Of a DNA stretch of 64,000 bases, positions 8,732 through 16,841 are shown one piece after another. Made by a program: the position numbers and the translations under genes. The notes below the pieces were generated by a model that saw only the letters and a list, made by a program, of their open reading frames with translations, was not told the DNA's origin and searched no databases. The stretch is from Duganella margarita. GTDB taxonomy: Bacteria; Pseudomonadota; Gammaproteobacteria; Burkholderiales; Burkholderiaceae_D. Location of the stretch: positions 186,001-250,000 of the forward strand of contig NZ_WWCS01000009.1 in NCBI RefSeq assembly GCF_009857535.1, written 5' to 3'. The stretch's first letter is position 1. The number at the start of each line of letters is the position of its first letter.

Positions 8732-9214
8732 ATGGACCGGATTCTTACCCTCCTTTGCGCAACGCTGCTGCACCTGACGGCCAACGCCGCCGACGTGGTG
8801 CCGGCTCATCTGACCGGCGAATGGGGCACGGGCGCCTCGCTCTACGACGGCAAGCAGGAGCAAGCCGATGTGTATTTGCTGCCGGACGGGTTGGGCATGA
8901 TGGCCGGTTCGAGCGCGCCGGCACAGCGCGCCGATGGTGTCGATGACGGCAAACCGGGGCCGCGCGCGCTGGTCGGATTTCCGGTCCACGCCAAAATGGA
9001 CGGCGACACACTGGTGCTGCATCCCTTCCTTCCGGCAGGCGTGCCGGGCATGAAAGCAGAATTCGACATCAACTGCCGCTACGCACAGGCCGACCAGGCG
9101 CTGACCTGCACCTGGCCAGACAACAAATCCATTCTGTTGAAACGGCGCGGCGACACCGTGCCGGCGGAGGTCATGCGCATGCTCGACCAGGTCGAGCTTA
9201 AAAACAAGCGCTAG
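8732..9214 (+). CDS. Small exported protein of unknown function
   Basis: 160 residues with a signal peptide (MDRILTLLCATLLHLTANA). The mature part reads like a small lipocalin-like or beta-rich domain (HLTGEWGTGASLYDGKQ, DGDTLVLHPFLP) with two Cys that could pair (CRYAQADQALTC). I do not recognise the family. It has its own good promoter and is followed 66 bases later by the phospholipase gene. Confidence 0.65.
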   Translation: MDRILTLLCATLLHLTANAADVVPAHLTGEWGTGASLYDGKQEQADVYLLPDGLGMMAGSSAPAQRADGVDDGKPGPRALVGFPVHAKMDGDTLVLHPFLPAGVPGMKAEFDINCRYAQADQALTCTWPDNKSILLKRRGDTVPAEVMRMLDQVELKNKR

Positions 9215-9280
9215 GCGCGCCATCGGCCTGTCACATTCGCCCGCTATGATCGATGCTTCAGTCATTTTCATCCTGCCAGC

Positions 9281-11389
9281 ATGTCGATCAACCGCCGTCA
9301 ATTTCTCCGCTACGCCGCTGGTGCGGGCGGTGCCGCTACCCTGTTCCCTGACCTGATCCGCGACGCGCTGGCGGTGCACGCCAACAATGTCACCGGCACG
9401 CTGGCCGACATTGAACACGTGGTGATCTTCATGCAGGAAAACCGCTCCTTCGACCATTACTTCGGCACGCTGTCGGGCGTGCGCGGCTTTGACGATCCGC
9501 GCGCCATCAAGCTGCCGGATGGCCGTCCGGTCTGGTATCAGCCAGATGCTGCCGGCGGCCATGTGCTGCCGTTCCACTTCGACGCCAAAAACACCAGCGC
9601 GCTGTCGCTCGGCACCGACCATACCTGGAAAGGCGCGCAAGCCACCTGGCAAGGCTGGGATGCATGGGTCAAGCGCAAAACACCGCAGTCGATGGGCTAT
9701 TTCGACCGTGGCGACCTGCCCTTTTACTACGCGCTGGCTGACGCCTTCACCATCTGCGACGCCTACCATTGCTCGATCTTCGGCGCCACCGATCCGAACC
9801 GCATGTACGCGCTGACCGGCACCAGCCAGGGCTGGATCGGCACCATGGGCAAGCTGTACAACGTCAATGCGGCCGGCTATTTCAACGGTGATCCGGCGCT
9901 GGACAACATCACGCCCGAGGTCATCAGCGGCGCCCCCAACTGGCGCACCTATGCCGAGGTGCTGGAAGCCAATCAGGTGAGCTGGAAGGTCTACCAGGAA
10001 TGGGATAACTACGGCGACAACTACCTGGCCTATTTCCGCAATTTTCGCGCCAACGCCGACGGCAGCCGTCTCGCCGAAGAGTCGCCGCTGTTCCAGAAAG
10101 GCCGCGCGCTGGCGCCCGGCTCCACCGCCGCCAACGCCGCCGGCACCACCGCCGACTGGCTGGTGAACGCCTTCGCCGACGACGTCCGCCACCATCGCCT
10201 GCCGCAAGTGTCGTGGATCTGCTCGCCCAACGATTACACCGAGCACTCGCCCAACTCGCCCAACGCCGGCGAACAGATCACCGCGCGCCTGCTGGCGGCG
10301 CTGGTGGCCAATCCGGAGGTCTGGTCCAAGACCGTGTTTTTGCTGATGTACGACGAGAACGACGGCTTCTTCGACCACGTGCCGTCCGACCTGGCGCCGC
10401 TGAATCCGTCCATGGGCAAAACCACGCTGGCCGAGATCGGCGTCCACGAAACTTATCAGGGCGAGCCGGTTGGCCTGGGGCCGCGCGTGCCGATGCTGGT
10501 GATTTCGCCATGGAGCCGGGGCGGCCGCGTGTGCTCGCAGCTGTTCGATCACACCTCGCAGTTGCGCTTCCTGGAAGAGTGGCTGGTGACCAAAGGCAAG
10601 CAGCGTTCCGCCGTGCAGTGCGACCAGATTTCGCCGTGGCGGCGCGCCGTGTGCGGCGACCTGACCTCGGCCTTCGATTTCAGCACGCCCAACCGCGAGT
10701 GGCCGGCCAGCGTGCCGCCGACTGCGGCCTATGCGCGTGTCTCCGGCAAGCCCTACCCGCAACCGCCCGTCAATCAGACCTTGCCGAAGCAGGAGCCGCA
10801 GCCGGCCAGCGGTCCGCGTCCCGCCTGCGCGCTGCCGTACGAGTTGGCGGTGCACGGCCAGTCGGCCGGTCCGCAGCAGTTTGCGTTGAGTTTCGCCAAC
10901 GATGGCGCCGTCGGCGCCGCCTTCATCGTCTACTCCAGCCTGCATGCAGACGGTCCGTGGTACTACACGGTAGAAGCGGGCAAGAAGCTTGTTAGTGACC
11001 CATGGCGTTTCGACGGCGCTTACGAGCTGAGCGTGCACGGCGCCAACGGCTTCCTGCGCCAATTCCAGGGTACGGCCAGCGCCGGCCCGGAACTGCAAGC
11101 CCGCCACAGCCGCGCCGACGGTAGCATCAGCCTGCGGCTCTCCAACCAGCACGGCCAGCAAGCTTGCCACTTCACCATCACCGACAATGCCTACGGCGCC
11201 GCGCCGGTCAAACACACCGTGGCTGCAGGCCTGACCGGCGCCGTGACCTGCAAGCTGGCCGCCAGCCACGGCTGGTACGACCTCACCGTCACCAGCAGCA
11301 CCGATCCGCGCTGGCAACGCCGCCTCGCCGGCCACGTCGAAACCGGCCACGCCAGCCGCACCGATCCCATCATCGGCTCTCCTCGATAG
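9281..11389 (+). CDS. Phosphocholine-specific phospholipase C (Tat-exported)
   Basis: 702 residues. It opens with a twin-arginine signal (NRRQFLRYAAGAGGAATLF). The phosphoesterase domain follows, with the family signature ENRSFDHYFGTLSGVRGFDD, then FGATDPNRMYALTG and YDENDGFFDHVPSD. Two C-terminal DUF756-type beta domains (about 510-600 and 610-690) complete the usual PlcH/PlcN layout of about 700 residues. It hydrolyses phosphatidylcholine or sphingomyelin outside the cell or in the periplasm. No accessory PlcR chaperone is adjacent. Confidence 0.92.
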   Translation: MSINRRQFLRYAAGAGGAATLFPDLIRDALAVHANNVTGTLADIEHVVIFMQENRSFDHYFGTLSGVRGFDDPRAIKLPDGRPVWYQPDAAGGHVLPFHFDAKNTSALSLGTDHTWKGAQATWQGWDAWVKRKTPQSMGYFDRGDLPFYYALADAFTICDAYHCSIFGATDPNRMYALTGTSQGWIGTMGKLYNVNAAGYFNGDPALDNITPEVISGAPNWRTYAEVLEANQVSWKVYQEWDNYGDNYLAYFRNFRANADGSRLAEESPLFQKGRALAPGSTAANAAGTTADWLVNAFADDVRHHRLPQVSWICSPNDYTEHSPNSPNAGEQITARLLAALVANPEVWSKTVFLLMYDENDGFFDHVPSDLAPLNPSMGKTTLAEIGVHETYQGEPVGLGPRVPMLVISPWSRGGRVCSQLFDHTSQLRFLEEWLVTKGKQRSAVQCDQISPWRRAVCGDLTSAFDFSTPNREWPASVPPTAAYARVSGKPYPQPPVNQTLPKQEPQPASGPRPACALPYELAVHGQSAGPQQFALSFANDGAVGAAFIVYSSLHADGPWYYTVEAGKKLVSDPWRFDGAYELSVHGANGFLRQFQGTASAGPELQARHSRADGSISLRLSNQHGQQACHFTITDNAYGAAPVKHTVAAGLTGAVTCKLAASHGWYDLTVTSSTDPRWQRRLAGHVETGHASRTDPIIGSPR

Positions 11390-11403
11390 CAAGTACAGAT
11401 CTA

Positions 11404-11457
11404 TATAATTGCTCCGGCCAAAAGACTTTTCAGAGCATTACAATATTCGAGGCTCTG
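11404..11457 (+). promoter_or_regulatory. Promoter region of the ECF sigma operon, with inverted repeat
   Basis: A perfect TATAAT (11404-11409) without a recognisable -35 lies upstream of the sigma gene. It is followed by an inverted repeat CAGAGC (11431-11436) / GCTCTG (11452-11457) between the presumed start point and the ATG at 11474. The repeat could be an operator or a 5' UTR hairpin; the sequence alone does not decide. Confidence 0.4.
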
Positions 11458-11473
11458 GGACGCCTTCCAGTCT

Positions 11474-12031
11474 ATGACCGCACCACCAACAATAACCGAG
11501 CAAGATCAAGCCATCACCGCGACCGTGTTGCGCGAGCGGTCGCGCTTGTGGCATTTCATCCGCCGCCGCGTGGCCGACCAGACGGATGCCGACGATATCC
11601 TGCAAGACGTGTTCTACGAGTTCACCCAGGCTTACCACCTGCCGGAACCGATCGAACAGGTCAGCGCCTGGCTGTTCCGGGTGGCGCGCAACCGTATCAT
11701 CGACCGCTTCCGCAAGAAGAAGGAAGTGGCCCTGGAGGACCTGGGCAGCGGCGACGAGGATGAGGACTGCCGCCTCGACCTGATGCTGCCGTCCCCCGAC
11801 GGCGGCCCGGAAGCGGCCTACACCCGCGCCATGCTGCTGGAAGAACTGCAGCGCGCGCTGGAAGCCCTGCCCGCCAGCCAGCGCGAAGTCTTCATCGCCC
11901 ACGAGCTGGACGGCATCAGTTTCAAGGAGATGGCGGCAGAGACCGGCGTCTCGATCAACACCTTATTGGCCCGCAAGCGCTACGCCGTGCAGTATCTGCG
12001 CCAGCGCCTGCAAGCCCTGTACGACGAATGA
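11474..12031 (+). CDS. ECF-type RNA polymerase sigma factor
   Basis: 185 residues. Region 2 (about 25-90) shows LRERSRLWHFIRRRVADQTDADDILQDVF and VSAWLFRVARNRIIDRFRKKK. Region 4 (about 120-175) has ALEALPASQREVFIAHELDGISFKEMA, a helix-turn-helix. A short acidic linker (about 90-110) lies between. It directs RNA polymerase to a small regulon in response to an unknown signal. The next gene, 16 bases on, encodes a small membrane protein that may be its regulator, and an MFS pump is coupled to that. Confidence 0.9.
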   Translation: MTAPPTITEQDQAITATVLRERSRLWHFIRRRVADQTDADDILQDVFYEFTQAYHLPEPIEQVSAWLFRVARNRIIDRFRKKKEVALEDLGSGDEDEDCRLDLMLPSPDGGPEAAYTRAMLLEELQRALEALPASQREVFIAHELDGISFKEMAAETGVSINTLLARKRYAVQYLRQRLQALYDE

Positions 12032-12047
12032 AAGGAGTACCAACCAA

Positions 12048-12407
12048 ATGCGTCACGAAAATATGAGCTACAAGAAATTCAAACTGATCAAAGGCCTGTG
12101 GATACTGGCCGGCGCCGCGGCGCTGGGCGCCATCGTCATGTGGCTGTGGAATTGCCTGATCCCGGCCATCTTCCCCGGCGCCAATGCCGTCAACTATTGG
12201 CAGGCCCTGGGATTGCTGCTACTCTGCCGCATCCTGTTTGGCGGCTTCCGCGGCCACCACCGCGACTGGCATGAAAAGCGCGAGCACTGGCAGCGCTGGC
12301 AGGCCATGACGCCGGAAGAACGCAACCAGTTCTTCCAGCAGCGCGACCAGTTCTTCAAGCACCGCGCGCCGTTTTGCCGCCCATCCGAAAAGAAAGATAA
12401 CGAATGA
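12048..12407 (+). CDS. Small two-span membrane protein in the ECF sigma operon
   Basis: 119 residues; strong AAGGAG before the ATG. Two hydrophobic spans (about 15-38, GLWILAGAAALGAIVMWLW; and 45-65) are followed by a His/Trp/Arg-rich cytoplasmic tail (WHEKREHWQRWQAMTPEERNQFFQQRDQFFKH). No zinc-finger HxxxCxxC motif of classic anti-sigma factors is present. Position suggests it could sense a signal for, or restrain, the sigma factor, but this is inference. Its stop overlaps the start of the MFS gene (ATGA). Confidence 0.75.
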   Translation: MRHENMSYKKFKLIKGLWILAGAAALGAIVMWLWNCLIPAIFPGANAVNYWQALGLLLLCRILFGGFRGHHRDWHEKREHWQRWQAMTPEERNQFFQQRDQFFKHRAPFCRPSEKKDNE

Positions 12408-13651
12408 AGAAAACGCCTGCGCCGCCGTTCAGCGGCTACCAGAAAATCGTCGTGGCCATGCTGGCCTTCCTGCAATTCGCGGTGATCCTCGACTTCATGA
12501 TCATGTCGCCGCTGGGTGCGCTGATCATGCCGGACCTGCACATCGGGCCGGCGCAATTCGGCCTGGTGGTATCGGCCTATGCCTTCAGCGCCGGCCTGTC
12601 CGGCCTGCTGACGGCCGGTTTCGCCGACCGCTACGACCGCAAGAAACTGCTGCTGTTCTTCTACACCGGTTTCATCATCGGCACCGTCTGGTGCGGCCTG
12701 GCGCCGACCTTCGAAAGCCTGCTGGCGGCACGCATCTTCACCGGCCTGTTCGGCGGCGTGATCGGCTCCATCGTACTGGCCATCTCGACCGACCTGTTCC
12801 CGCCGCAAATGCGCGGCCGCGTCATGGGCCTGATCCAGACCGCATTTGCCGCCAGCCAGGTGCTGGGCATCCCGGTCGGCATCTACCTGTCCAACCAGTG
12901 GAACTGGCATGTGCCGTTTATCGCCATGGCCGCGTTCGGCGTGGCCGGCGGTCTGGTGGTCGCGTGGAAAATGCAGCCGGTCAACGCCCACCTCGGCAAG
13001 CCGCAGGAACAAAGCGCCTTCATGCACCTGTACCACACGCTGACGGAAAAGCGCTACCTGCTGGCATTCGCCATCACCGCCCTGCTGACCACCGGCGGCT
13101 TCATGCTGATGCCGTTCAGCAGCGCCTACATCGTCAACAACATGGGCATCGACCTGCACCACCTGCCGACCGTATACCTGATCACCGGCGTGTGCACCAT
13201 TTTCATCGGCCCGATGATCGGCCGCGCCGCAGACGCCTTCGGCAAGTTCCGCGTGTTCTTGTTCGGCACCGCGCTGTCGATCGCCATGGTGCTGGTCTAT
13301 ACCCACCTCGGCCGGGTGCCGCTGTGGATGCTGGTGGTGGTGAACACGATGATGTTCGTCGGTATCTTCTCGCGCATGATCCCGTTCCAGGCGCTGTCGT
13401 CGACGGTGCCAGTGCAGACCCAGCGCGGCTCGTACAACGCCATCAGCGCCTCGATCCAGCAACTGGCCGGCGGCCTGGCGTCGGTGGTCTCTGGCCACAT
13501 CGTCACCCAGGCGGCGGATGGCCGCCTGCAGCACTTCGACACGGTCGGCTACGTGGTGGTGGGAACGTCGTTGGTCGCCGGCGCACTGCTGTGGCGACTG
13601 AATCGCAACCTGACGGCGCCGGCCGCAGTGGTCGCCCCGGCCGCTATTTGA
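12404..13651 (+). CDS. Major facilitator superfamily transporter (DHA1-like)
   Basis: 415 residues, about 12 membrane spans. The MFS loop-2 motif is seen as GFADRYDRKKLLLFFYTGF (about 65-85). The C-terminal half repeats the fold with GPMIGRAADAFGKFRVF. Probably a proton-driven efflux pump for small molecules. Translationally coupled (ATGA) to the preceding membrane protein, so it is likely part of the sigma-factor operon. Its 3' end overlaps the convergent binding-protein gene by 8 bases. Confidence 0.85.
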   Translation: MKKTPAPPFSGYQKIVVAMLAFLQFAVILDFMIMSPLGALIMPDLHIGPAQFGLVVSAYAFSAGLSGLLTAGFADRYDRKKLLLFFYTGFIIGTVWCGLAPTFESLLAARIFTGLFGGVIGSIVLAISTDLFPPQMRGRVMGLIQTAFAASQVLGIPVGIYLSNQWNWHVPFIAMAAFGVAGGLVVAWKMQPVNAHLGKPQEQSAFMHLYHTLTEKRYLLAFAITALLTTGGFMLMPFSSAYIVNNMGIDLHHLPTVYLITGVCTIFIGPMIGRAADAFGKFRVFLFGTALSIAMVLVYTHLGRVPLWMLVVVNTMMFVGIFSRMIPFQALSSTVPVQTQRGSYNAISASIQQLAGGLASVVSGHIVTQAADGRLQHFDTVGYVVVGTSLVAGALLWRLNRNLTAPAAVVAPAAI

Positions 13652-14408
13652 GCGGCGGCACGCCGTATTTGTCGGCGATATGCCGCATGGCGTCGCTGTT
13701 GTGCAGCTGCGCAAACGCTTGCCGCAAGCGCTGCAGCGTGGCGGCCGGCGTGCCCAGGCTGGCCGCCACGTAGTAGCCGCTGATCTCGGGCATCTGCATG
13801 CTGCGTTCCAGCAGCGCGCAAGACACCTTGGCGCGCTGGCACACTCCTTCGATCGACAACTCCGTCGCCACCATCAGGTCGACTCGTCCAACGATCAGCT
13901 TTTGCAGGCTGAAGACATCCTTGGCCGACAGGTCGGCCGTCAACCCCAGCTGGTGTAGCTGCTCCTCGACCACATCGCCCCGATTGGCGGCGATACGGTA
14001 GGGCTTGAGGTCGGCCAGCGCATGAATCTGAATGTCCTGGCGCGCTACCAGCTTGTACAGGTAGACATTGCGCGGCGCGATCGGCGCGATCCAGTGGAAC
14101 TGGTTTTCCCGTTGGGGCGTGCGGACAATGCTGTAGATCAGCACGTTGGGGCGCGTCGCGGCCATCTGCAGCGCGCGCGCCCATGGGTAAATCTGGATGC
14201 TGTAGGCCATGCCAGCCCGCTCCAGCACGGCACGCACCACCTCGGTCGAATAGCCGCTGACCTCGCCACGCTCGACATAGCTATAGGGAGCAAACTCTTC
14301 CGTCACCACCGTCAACGGCGTTGCGGCCAGGGCGCCCGGCACTGCGCCGCAGACGATCGCCGCCGCCAGCTTACGTAACCATTTGTCCAGAATGTTAATA
14401 AAAACCAT
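13644..14408 (-). CDS. Periplasmic substrate-binding protein, amino-acid-binding (SBP family 3) type
   Basis: 254 residues from the ATG at 14408, chosen because GGAA lies 7 bases before it; a GTG four codons upstream has no ribosome site. Signal peptide to about ALAA, then the two-lobed family 3 fold: TPLTVVTEEFAPYSYVERGEVSGYSTEVVRAVLERA and a typical IYPWARALQMAA motif. No permease or ATPase is adjacent, so it may be a stand-alone sensor-type binding protein, as is common in this group. Confidence 0.8.
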   Translation of the reverse strand: MVFINILDKWLRKLAAAIVCGAVPGALAATPLTVVTEEFAPYSYVERGEVSGYSTEVVRAVLERAGMAYSIQIYPWARALQMAATRPNVLIYSIVRTPQRENQFHWIAPIAPRNVYLYKLVARQDIQIHALADLKPYRIAANRGDVVEEQLHQLGLTADLSAKDVFSLQKLIVGRVDLMVATELSIEGVCQRAKVSCALLERSMQMPEISGYYVAASLGTPAATLQRLRQAFAQLHNSDAMRHIADKYGVPPLK

Positions 14409-14414
14409 TTTTAT

Positions 14415-14443
14415 TTCCACATGGAATCATTTTCTATTATAAT
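14415..14443 (+). promoter_or_regulatory. Possible promoter for the small protein at 14507
   Basis: Perfect TATAAT (14438-14443), 17 bases after a weak TTCCAC (14415-14420), in an AT-rich divergent gap. The strand assignment is uncertain because the gap also has to serve the minus-strand binding-protein gene. Confidence 0.4.
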
Positions 14444-14506
14444 ATTTTCAGTAGGCAAGATCCGAACCACCCACCAACCTTATCAGATTCAAAAGGGAGA
14501 AAGTGC

Positions 14507-14698
14507 ATGAATTCCAGAAATATGGATGCCGCTTGTCTGCGCGCCCTGCGCCGCCGCGGCCACTCCGACGCCAGTATCGCTGCGATGACGCCGGAGGAAG
14601 CGTTTTGTGAGTACTGTGCGTATCACGGGATCATGAACCTGGTGCCGGCCACGCTGCAAATGCTGGACAAGCTGCGCGGCAACCCGGCGACGCATTAA
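14507..14698 (+). CDS. Small conserved-looking protein of unknown function
   Basis: 63 residues, with AAAAGGGAG well placed before the ATG and a strong intrinsic terminator after the stop, so it looks like a real monocistronic gene. Sequence features: basic N-terminus (ACLRALRRRGHSDASIAAM), then TPEEAFCEYCAYHGIMNL with a CxxC pair. No family recognised. Its isolation between its own promoter and terminator argues for independent regulation. Confidence 0.7.
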   Translation: MNSRNMDAACLRALRRRGHSDASIAAMTPEEAFCEYCAYHGIMNLVPATLQMLDKLRGNPATH

Positions 14699-14728
14699 AC
14701 CGCCACCATTTGGCCGCATTGGCGTCAA

Positions 14729-14763
14729 GGGCTGAGTCCTGTGTCACACAGGCTCAGCCCTTT
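14729..14763 (+). terminator. Strong intrinsic terminator
   Basis: GGGCTGAG (14729-14736), one bulged T, CCTGTG (14738-14743), loop TCA, CACAGG, CTCAGCCC (to 14760), then TTT. A 14 bp stem, ending the small-protein transcript. Confidence 0.85.
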
Positions 14764-14899
14764 GTTGTTACGGCGACGCACCCGATAAGCCAGTCTTATC
14801 GGGTAGATAATTATTTCTAATTGGAACGAGCGATCTATTCTGCGTAGAATCCGCGCGATCCAACTGAATAAGCATCGCATGCGCAATGGCAAGGTCTTC

Positions 14900-15601
14900 A
14901 TGACGCCGGACAAGCTCTCGGAGCTACTGTTCAGCGAGCGGCAACGCGAACGCAATCGCATCGCCCGCATCCTGCATGACGACTTCCTCCAGCAGTGCCA
15001 AATGATCGTGCTGGCCTTGCAAAGCCCTGTCGCCGATCTGCAGGCGATCGCTGAAAAAACCGGCGAAGCCATGAGCCTCGGCAGGGACCTGATTGTCGAA
15101 CTGCGCCAGCCCAATACCTCGGCATCGCTGAAACGGCGGATCGATGCCTTGGCGCTCGCGGTCTGCGCCCCGGCCGGCATCCGCTTCCAGTCACGTCTGT
15201 CGGCAGCGCTGGCGTCCCAGGCCGACGGCTTTGCCGATGAACTGTTCATGTGCCTGGCCGAAGCGATCCGCAACGCCGTGCGGCACGCCGGCGCCGGCCG
15301 GATTGCCATTACCGAAGAATGGCAGGCGGCGCAGGCAATTATCCGCGTGACCGACGACGGCTGCGGCATTCCGGCCGACGTGCTGCGCCAGCCGCAGTCC
15401 GGCACGCGCTTCGGCCTGCACGGCATGCGCGAACGCGCGGCCAGCCTCGGCGCCCGCTTCAGCATCCGCAGCGACGACGGTTCCGGCACCACGGTGGCGT
15501 TTCGCTTCCGGGCGCCGTCGTGGCGCTCACCAGCGGGCTCCACGCCGGATCCATCGCGTAGAATGGGGTCCTCCGCTCAGCGCAAGGGTTCAAAAAAATG
15601 A
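14900..15601 (+). CDS. Sensor histidine kinase core (NarX/HisKA_3 type) without sensor domain
   Basis: About 233 residues from the ATG at 14900, which has AAGG five bases upstream; an in-frame ATG at 14879 is the alternative. The HisKA_3 box has the phospho-acceptor His in RERNRIARILHDDFLQQC (near residue 25). The HATPase has the N box AEAIRNAVRHA, G1 DDGCGIPAD and G2 GLHGMRERA. There is no membrane span and no PAS or GAF. No response regulator is adjacent. Its stop overlaps the start of a LysR gene (ATGA), so the two are co-translated. The signal must come from another protein. Confidence 0.8.
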   Translation: MTPDKLSELLFSERQRERNRIARILHDDFLQQCQMIVLALQSPVADLQAIAEKTGEAMSLGRDLIVELRQPNTSASLKRRIDALALAVCAPAGIRFQSRLSAALASQADGFADELFMCLAEAIRNAVRHAGAGRIAITEEWQAAQAIIRVTDDGCGIPADVLRQPQSGTRFGLHGMRERAASLGARFSIRSDDGSGTTVAFRFRAPSWRSPAGSTPDPSRRMGSSAQRKGSKK

Positions 15602-16533
15602 AGGCCTCAGAACTGAGAATGTATCAAAACTTTTTAATCCTGAGCCAGCAACTGCACTTCGGGCGAGCGGCCGAGCTGGCGTCGATTACGCAACCGGCGC
15701 TGAGCCAGCAAATTGCGCGGCTGGAGGACAACCTCGGCGTTAAACTGTTCATCCGCGACCAGCGCCAGCTGGCGCTGACGCCGGCCGGCATCGTCTTCCG
15801 CGACGGCATCGCCAAAATCATCAGCAATCTCGACCAGCTGGCACAGCGTACCGCCGCGGCCGGCGGCGAAGAGAACATGGCGATTGCCATCGGCATCACC
15901 GAATACGCCAGCCTGCCGGTGCTGGCAGGAGCGATGAGCCAGCTTCAGCACGCCTATCCCAGCGCGCGGCTGCAGCGTCAGGAGATCCTCAATCAGCTGC
16001 AAGGCACCGCCCTGCTGCGCGCGCAGATTGATGTCGGGGTCGGCGTGGTGCTAGGCGGACCTGACGCCGGCGCGCCGTCCTCGCCCGAGGTCAGCAGCCG
16101 CCTGGTGGCGGCATCGCCATGGGCCTTGCTGCTGCCCGAGACGCACCGCTGGGCCGGCATGCAGCAGCTCCCGCTCAGCAGCCTGGCGGAGGAAAACATC
16201 ATCGTGTTCGCGCGCGAAGTCAATCCGCCGGTGTACGACGGCCTGGTCGAGGCATGCCGGATGGCCGGCGTGACGCCGAATTTCGTGTTCGCGGCCACGC
16301 AGTCGCTGTTCGGCATCCAGCTGGCCAAGGATGGCATGGGCCTGATGCTGGGCACTTCGTTTGTGCTGGGCGCGCCGCCGGCCGGCATGCGCGCAGTGCG
16401 GCTGGAGGGACTGCCGCCGCTGGCCATGGTGCTGAACTGGCGCAGCGACGAATGCCGGCCGGTGGTCAAGGTCTTCCTGGAACTGCTGCTGGCGTCGGCC
16501 AGCCGCTACGACGATCCGCAAGCCACAATGTAA
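15598..16533 (+). CDS. LysR-family transcriptional regulator
   Basis: 311 residues. N-terminal winged helix (about 5-65) with FGRAAELASITQPALSQQIARLEDNLGVKLF, then the periplasmic-binding-like effector domain (90-300). Translationally coupled to the upstream kinase-like gene, an unusual pairing. A clear terminator follows. Target genes unknown. Confidence 0.9.
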   Translation: MKASELRMYQNFLILSQQLHFGRAAELASITQPALSQQIARLEDNLGVKLFIRDQRQLALTPAGIVFRDGIAKIISNLDQLAQRTAAAGGEENMAIAIGITEYASLPVLAGAMSQLQHAYPSARLQRQEILNQLQGTALLRAQIDVGVGVVLGGPDAGAPSSPEVSSRLVAASPWALLLPETHRWAGMQQLPLSSLAEENIIVFAREVNPPVYDGLVEACRMAGVTPNFVFAATQSLFGIQLAKDGMGLMLGTSFVLGAPPAGMRAVRLEGLPPLAMVLNWRSDECRPVVKVFLELLLASASRYDDPQATM

Positions 16534-16535
16534 AA

Positions 16536-16563
16536 AGCCGCCATGGCGAACCAGGCGGCTTTT
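16536..16563. terminator. Intrinsic terminator between the LysR gene and the convergent DUF3297 gene
   Basis: GCCGCC (16537-16542) and TGG pair with CCA and GGCGGC (to 16559) around loop CGAA, with one bulge. The stem is flanked by A5 on the left and T4 on the right, so it can work in both directions. Confidence 0.8.
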
Positions 16564-16580
16564 CTGACAAAGACCGGTGC

Positions 16581-16829
16581 TTAGCGGTAGAACGCCTCGA
16601 CCGTGCCTTTCAGCTTGATCAGCATCGGGTTGCCGAAACGGTCCAGCGACTTACCGGCCGGAACCTTGATCCAGCCTTCGCTGATGCAGTATTCATCGAC
16701 ATCCATGCGTTCTTTGCCGTTGAACTTGATGCCAACATCGTGTTCAAACACGGCGGCGACGTGGAATTTGCTGCGCGGATCAATCGACAGACGATCCGGC
16801 AGTGGAGGGAGTTGAGTAGTATCGTTCAT
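16581..16829 (-). CDS. DUF3297 family protein
   Basis: 82 residues: PDRLSIDPRSKFHVAAVFEHDVGIKFNGKER...CISEGWIKVPAGKSLDRFGNPM, the whole length of the DUF3297 family. Small soluble protein of unknown function, common in Proteobacteria. It sits 12 bases downstream of the antiporter gene and may be co-transcribed with it. Confidence 0.88.
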   Translation of the reverse strand: MNDTTQLPPLPDRLSIDPRSKFHVAAVFEHDVGIKFNGKERMDVDEYCISEGWIKVPAGKSLDRFGNPMLIKLKGTVEAFYR

Positions 16830-16841
16830 CCCAATATTATA

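Noticed and set aside
8714..11392. Very long open frame on the minus strand opposite the phospholipase gene
   Set aside because: A GC-rich shadow: His/Arg/Gly/Ala-rich with no domain, fully antisense to a clear Tat phospholipase and spanning its promoter. The same applies to long antisense frames at 2480-3841, 16119-18068, 27633-30290, 44089-45771 and 58625-61045.
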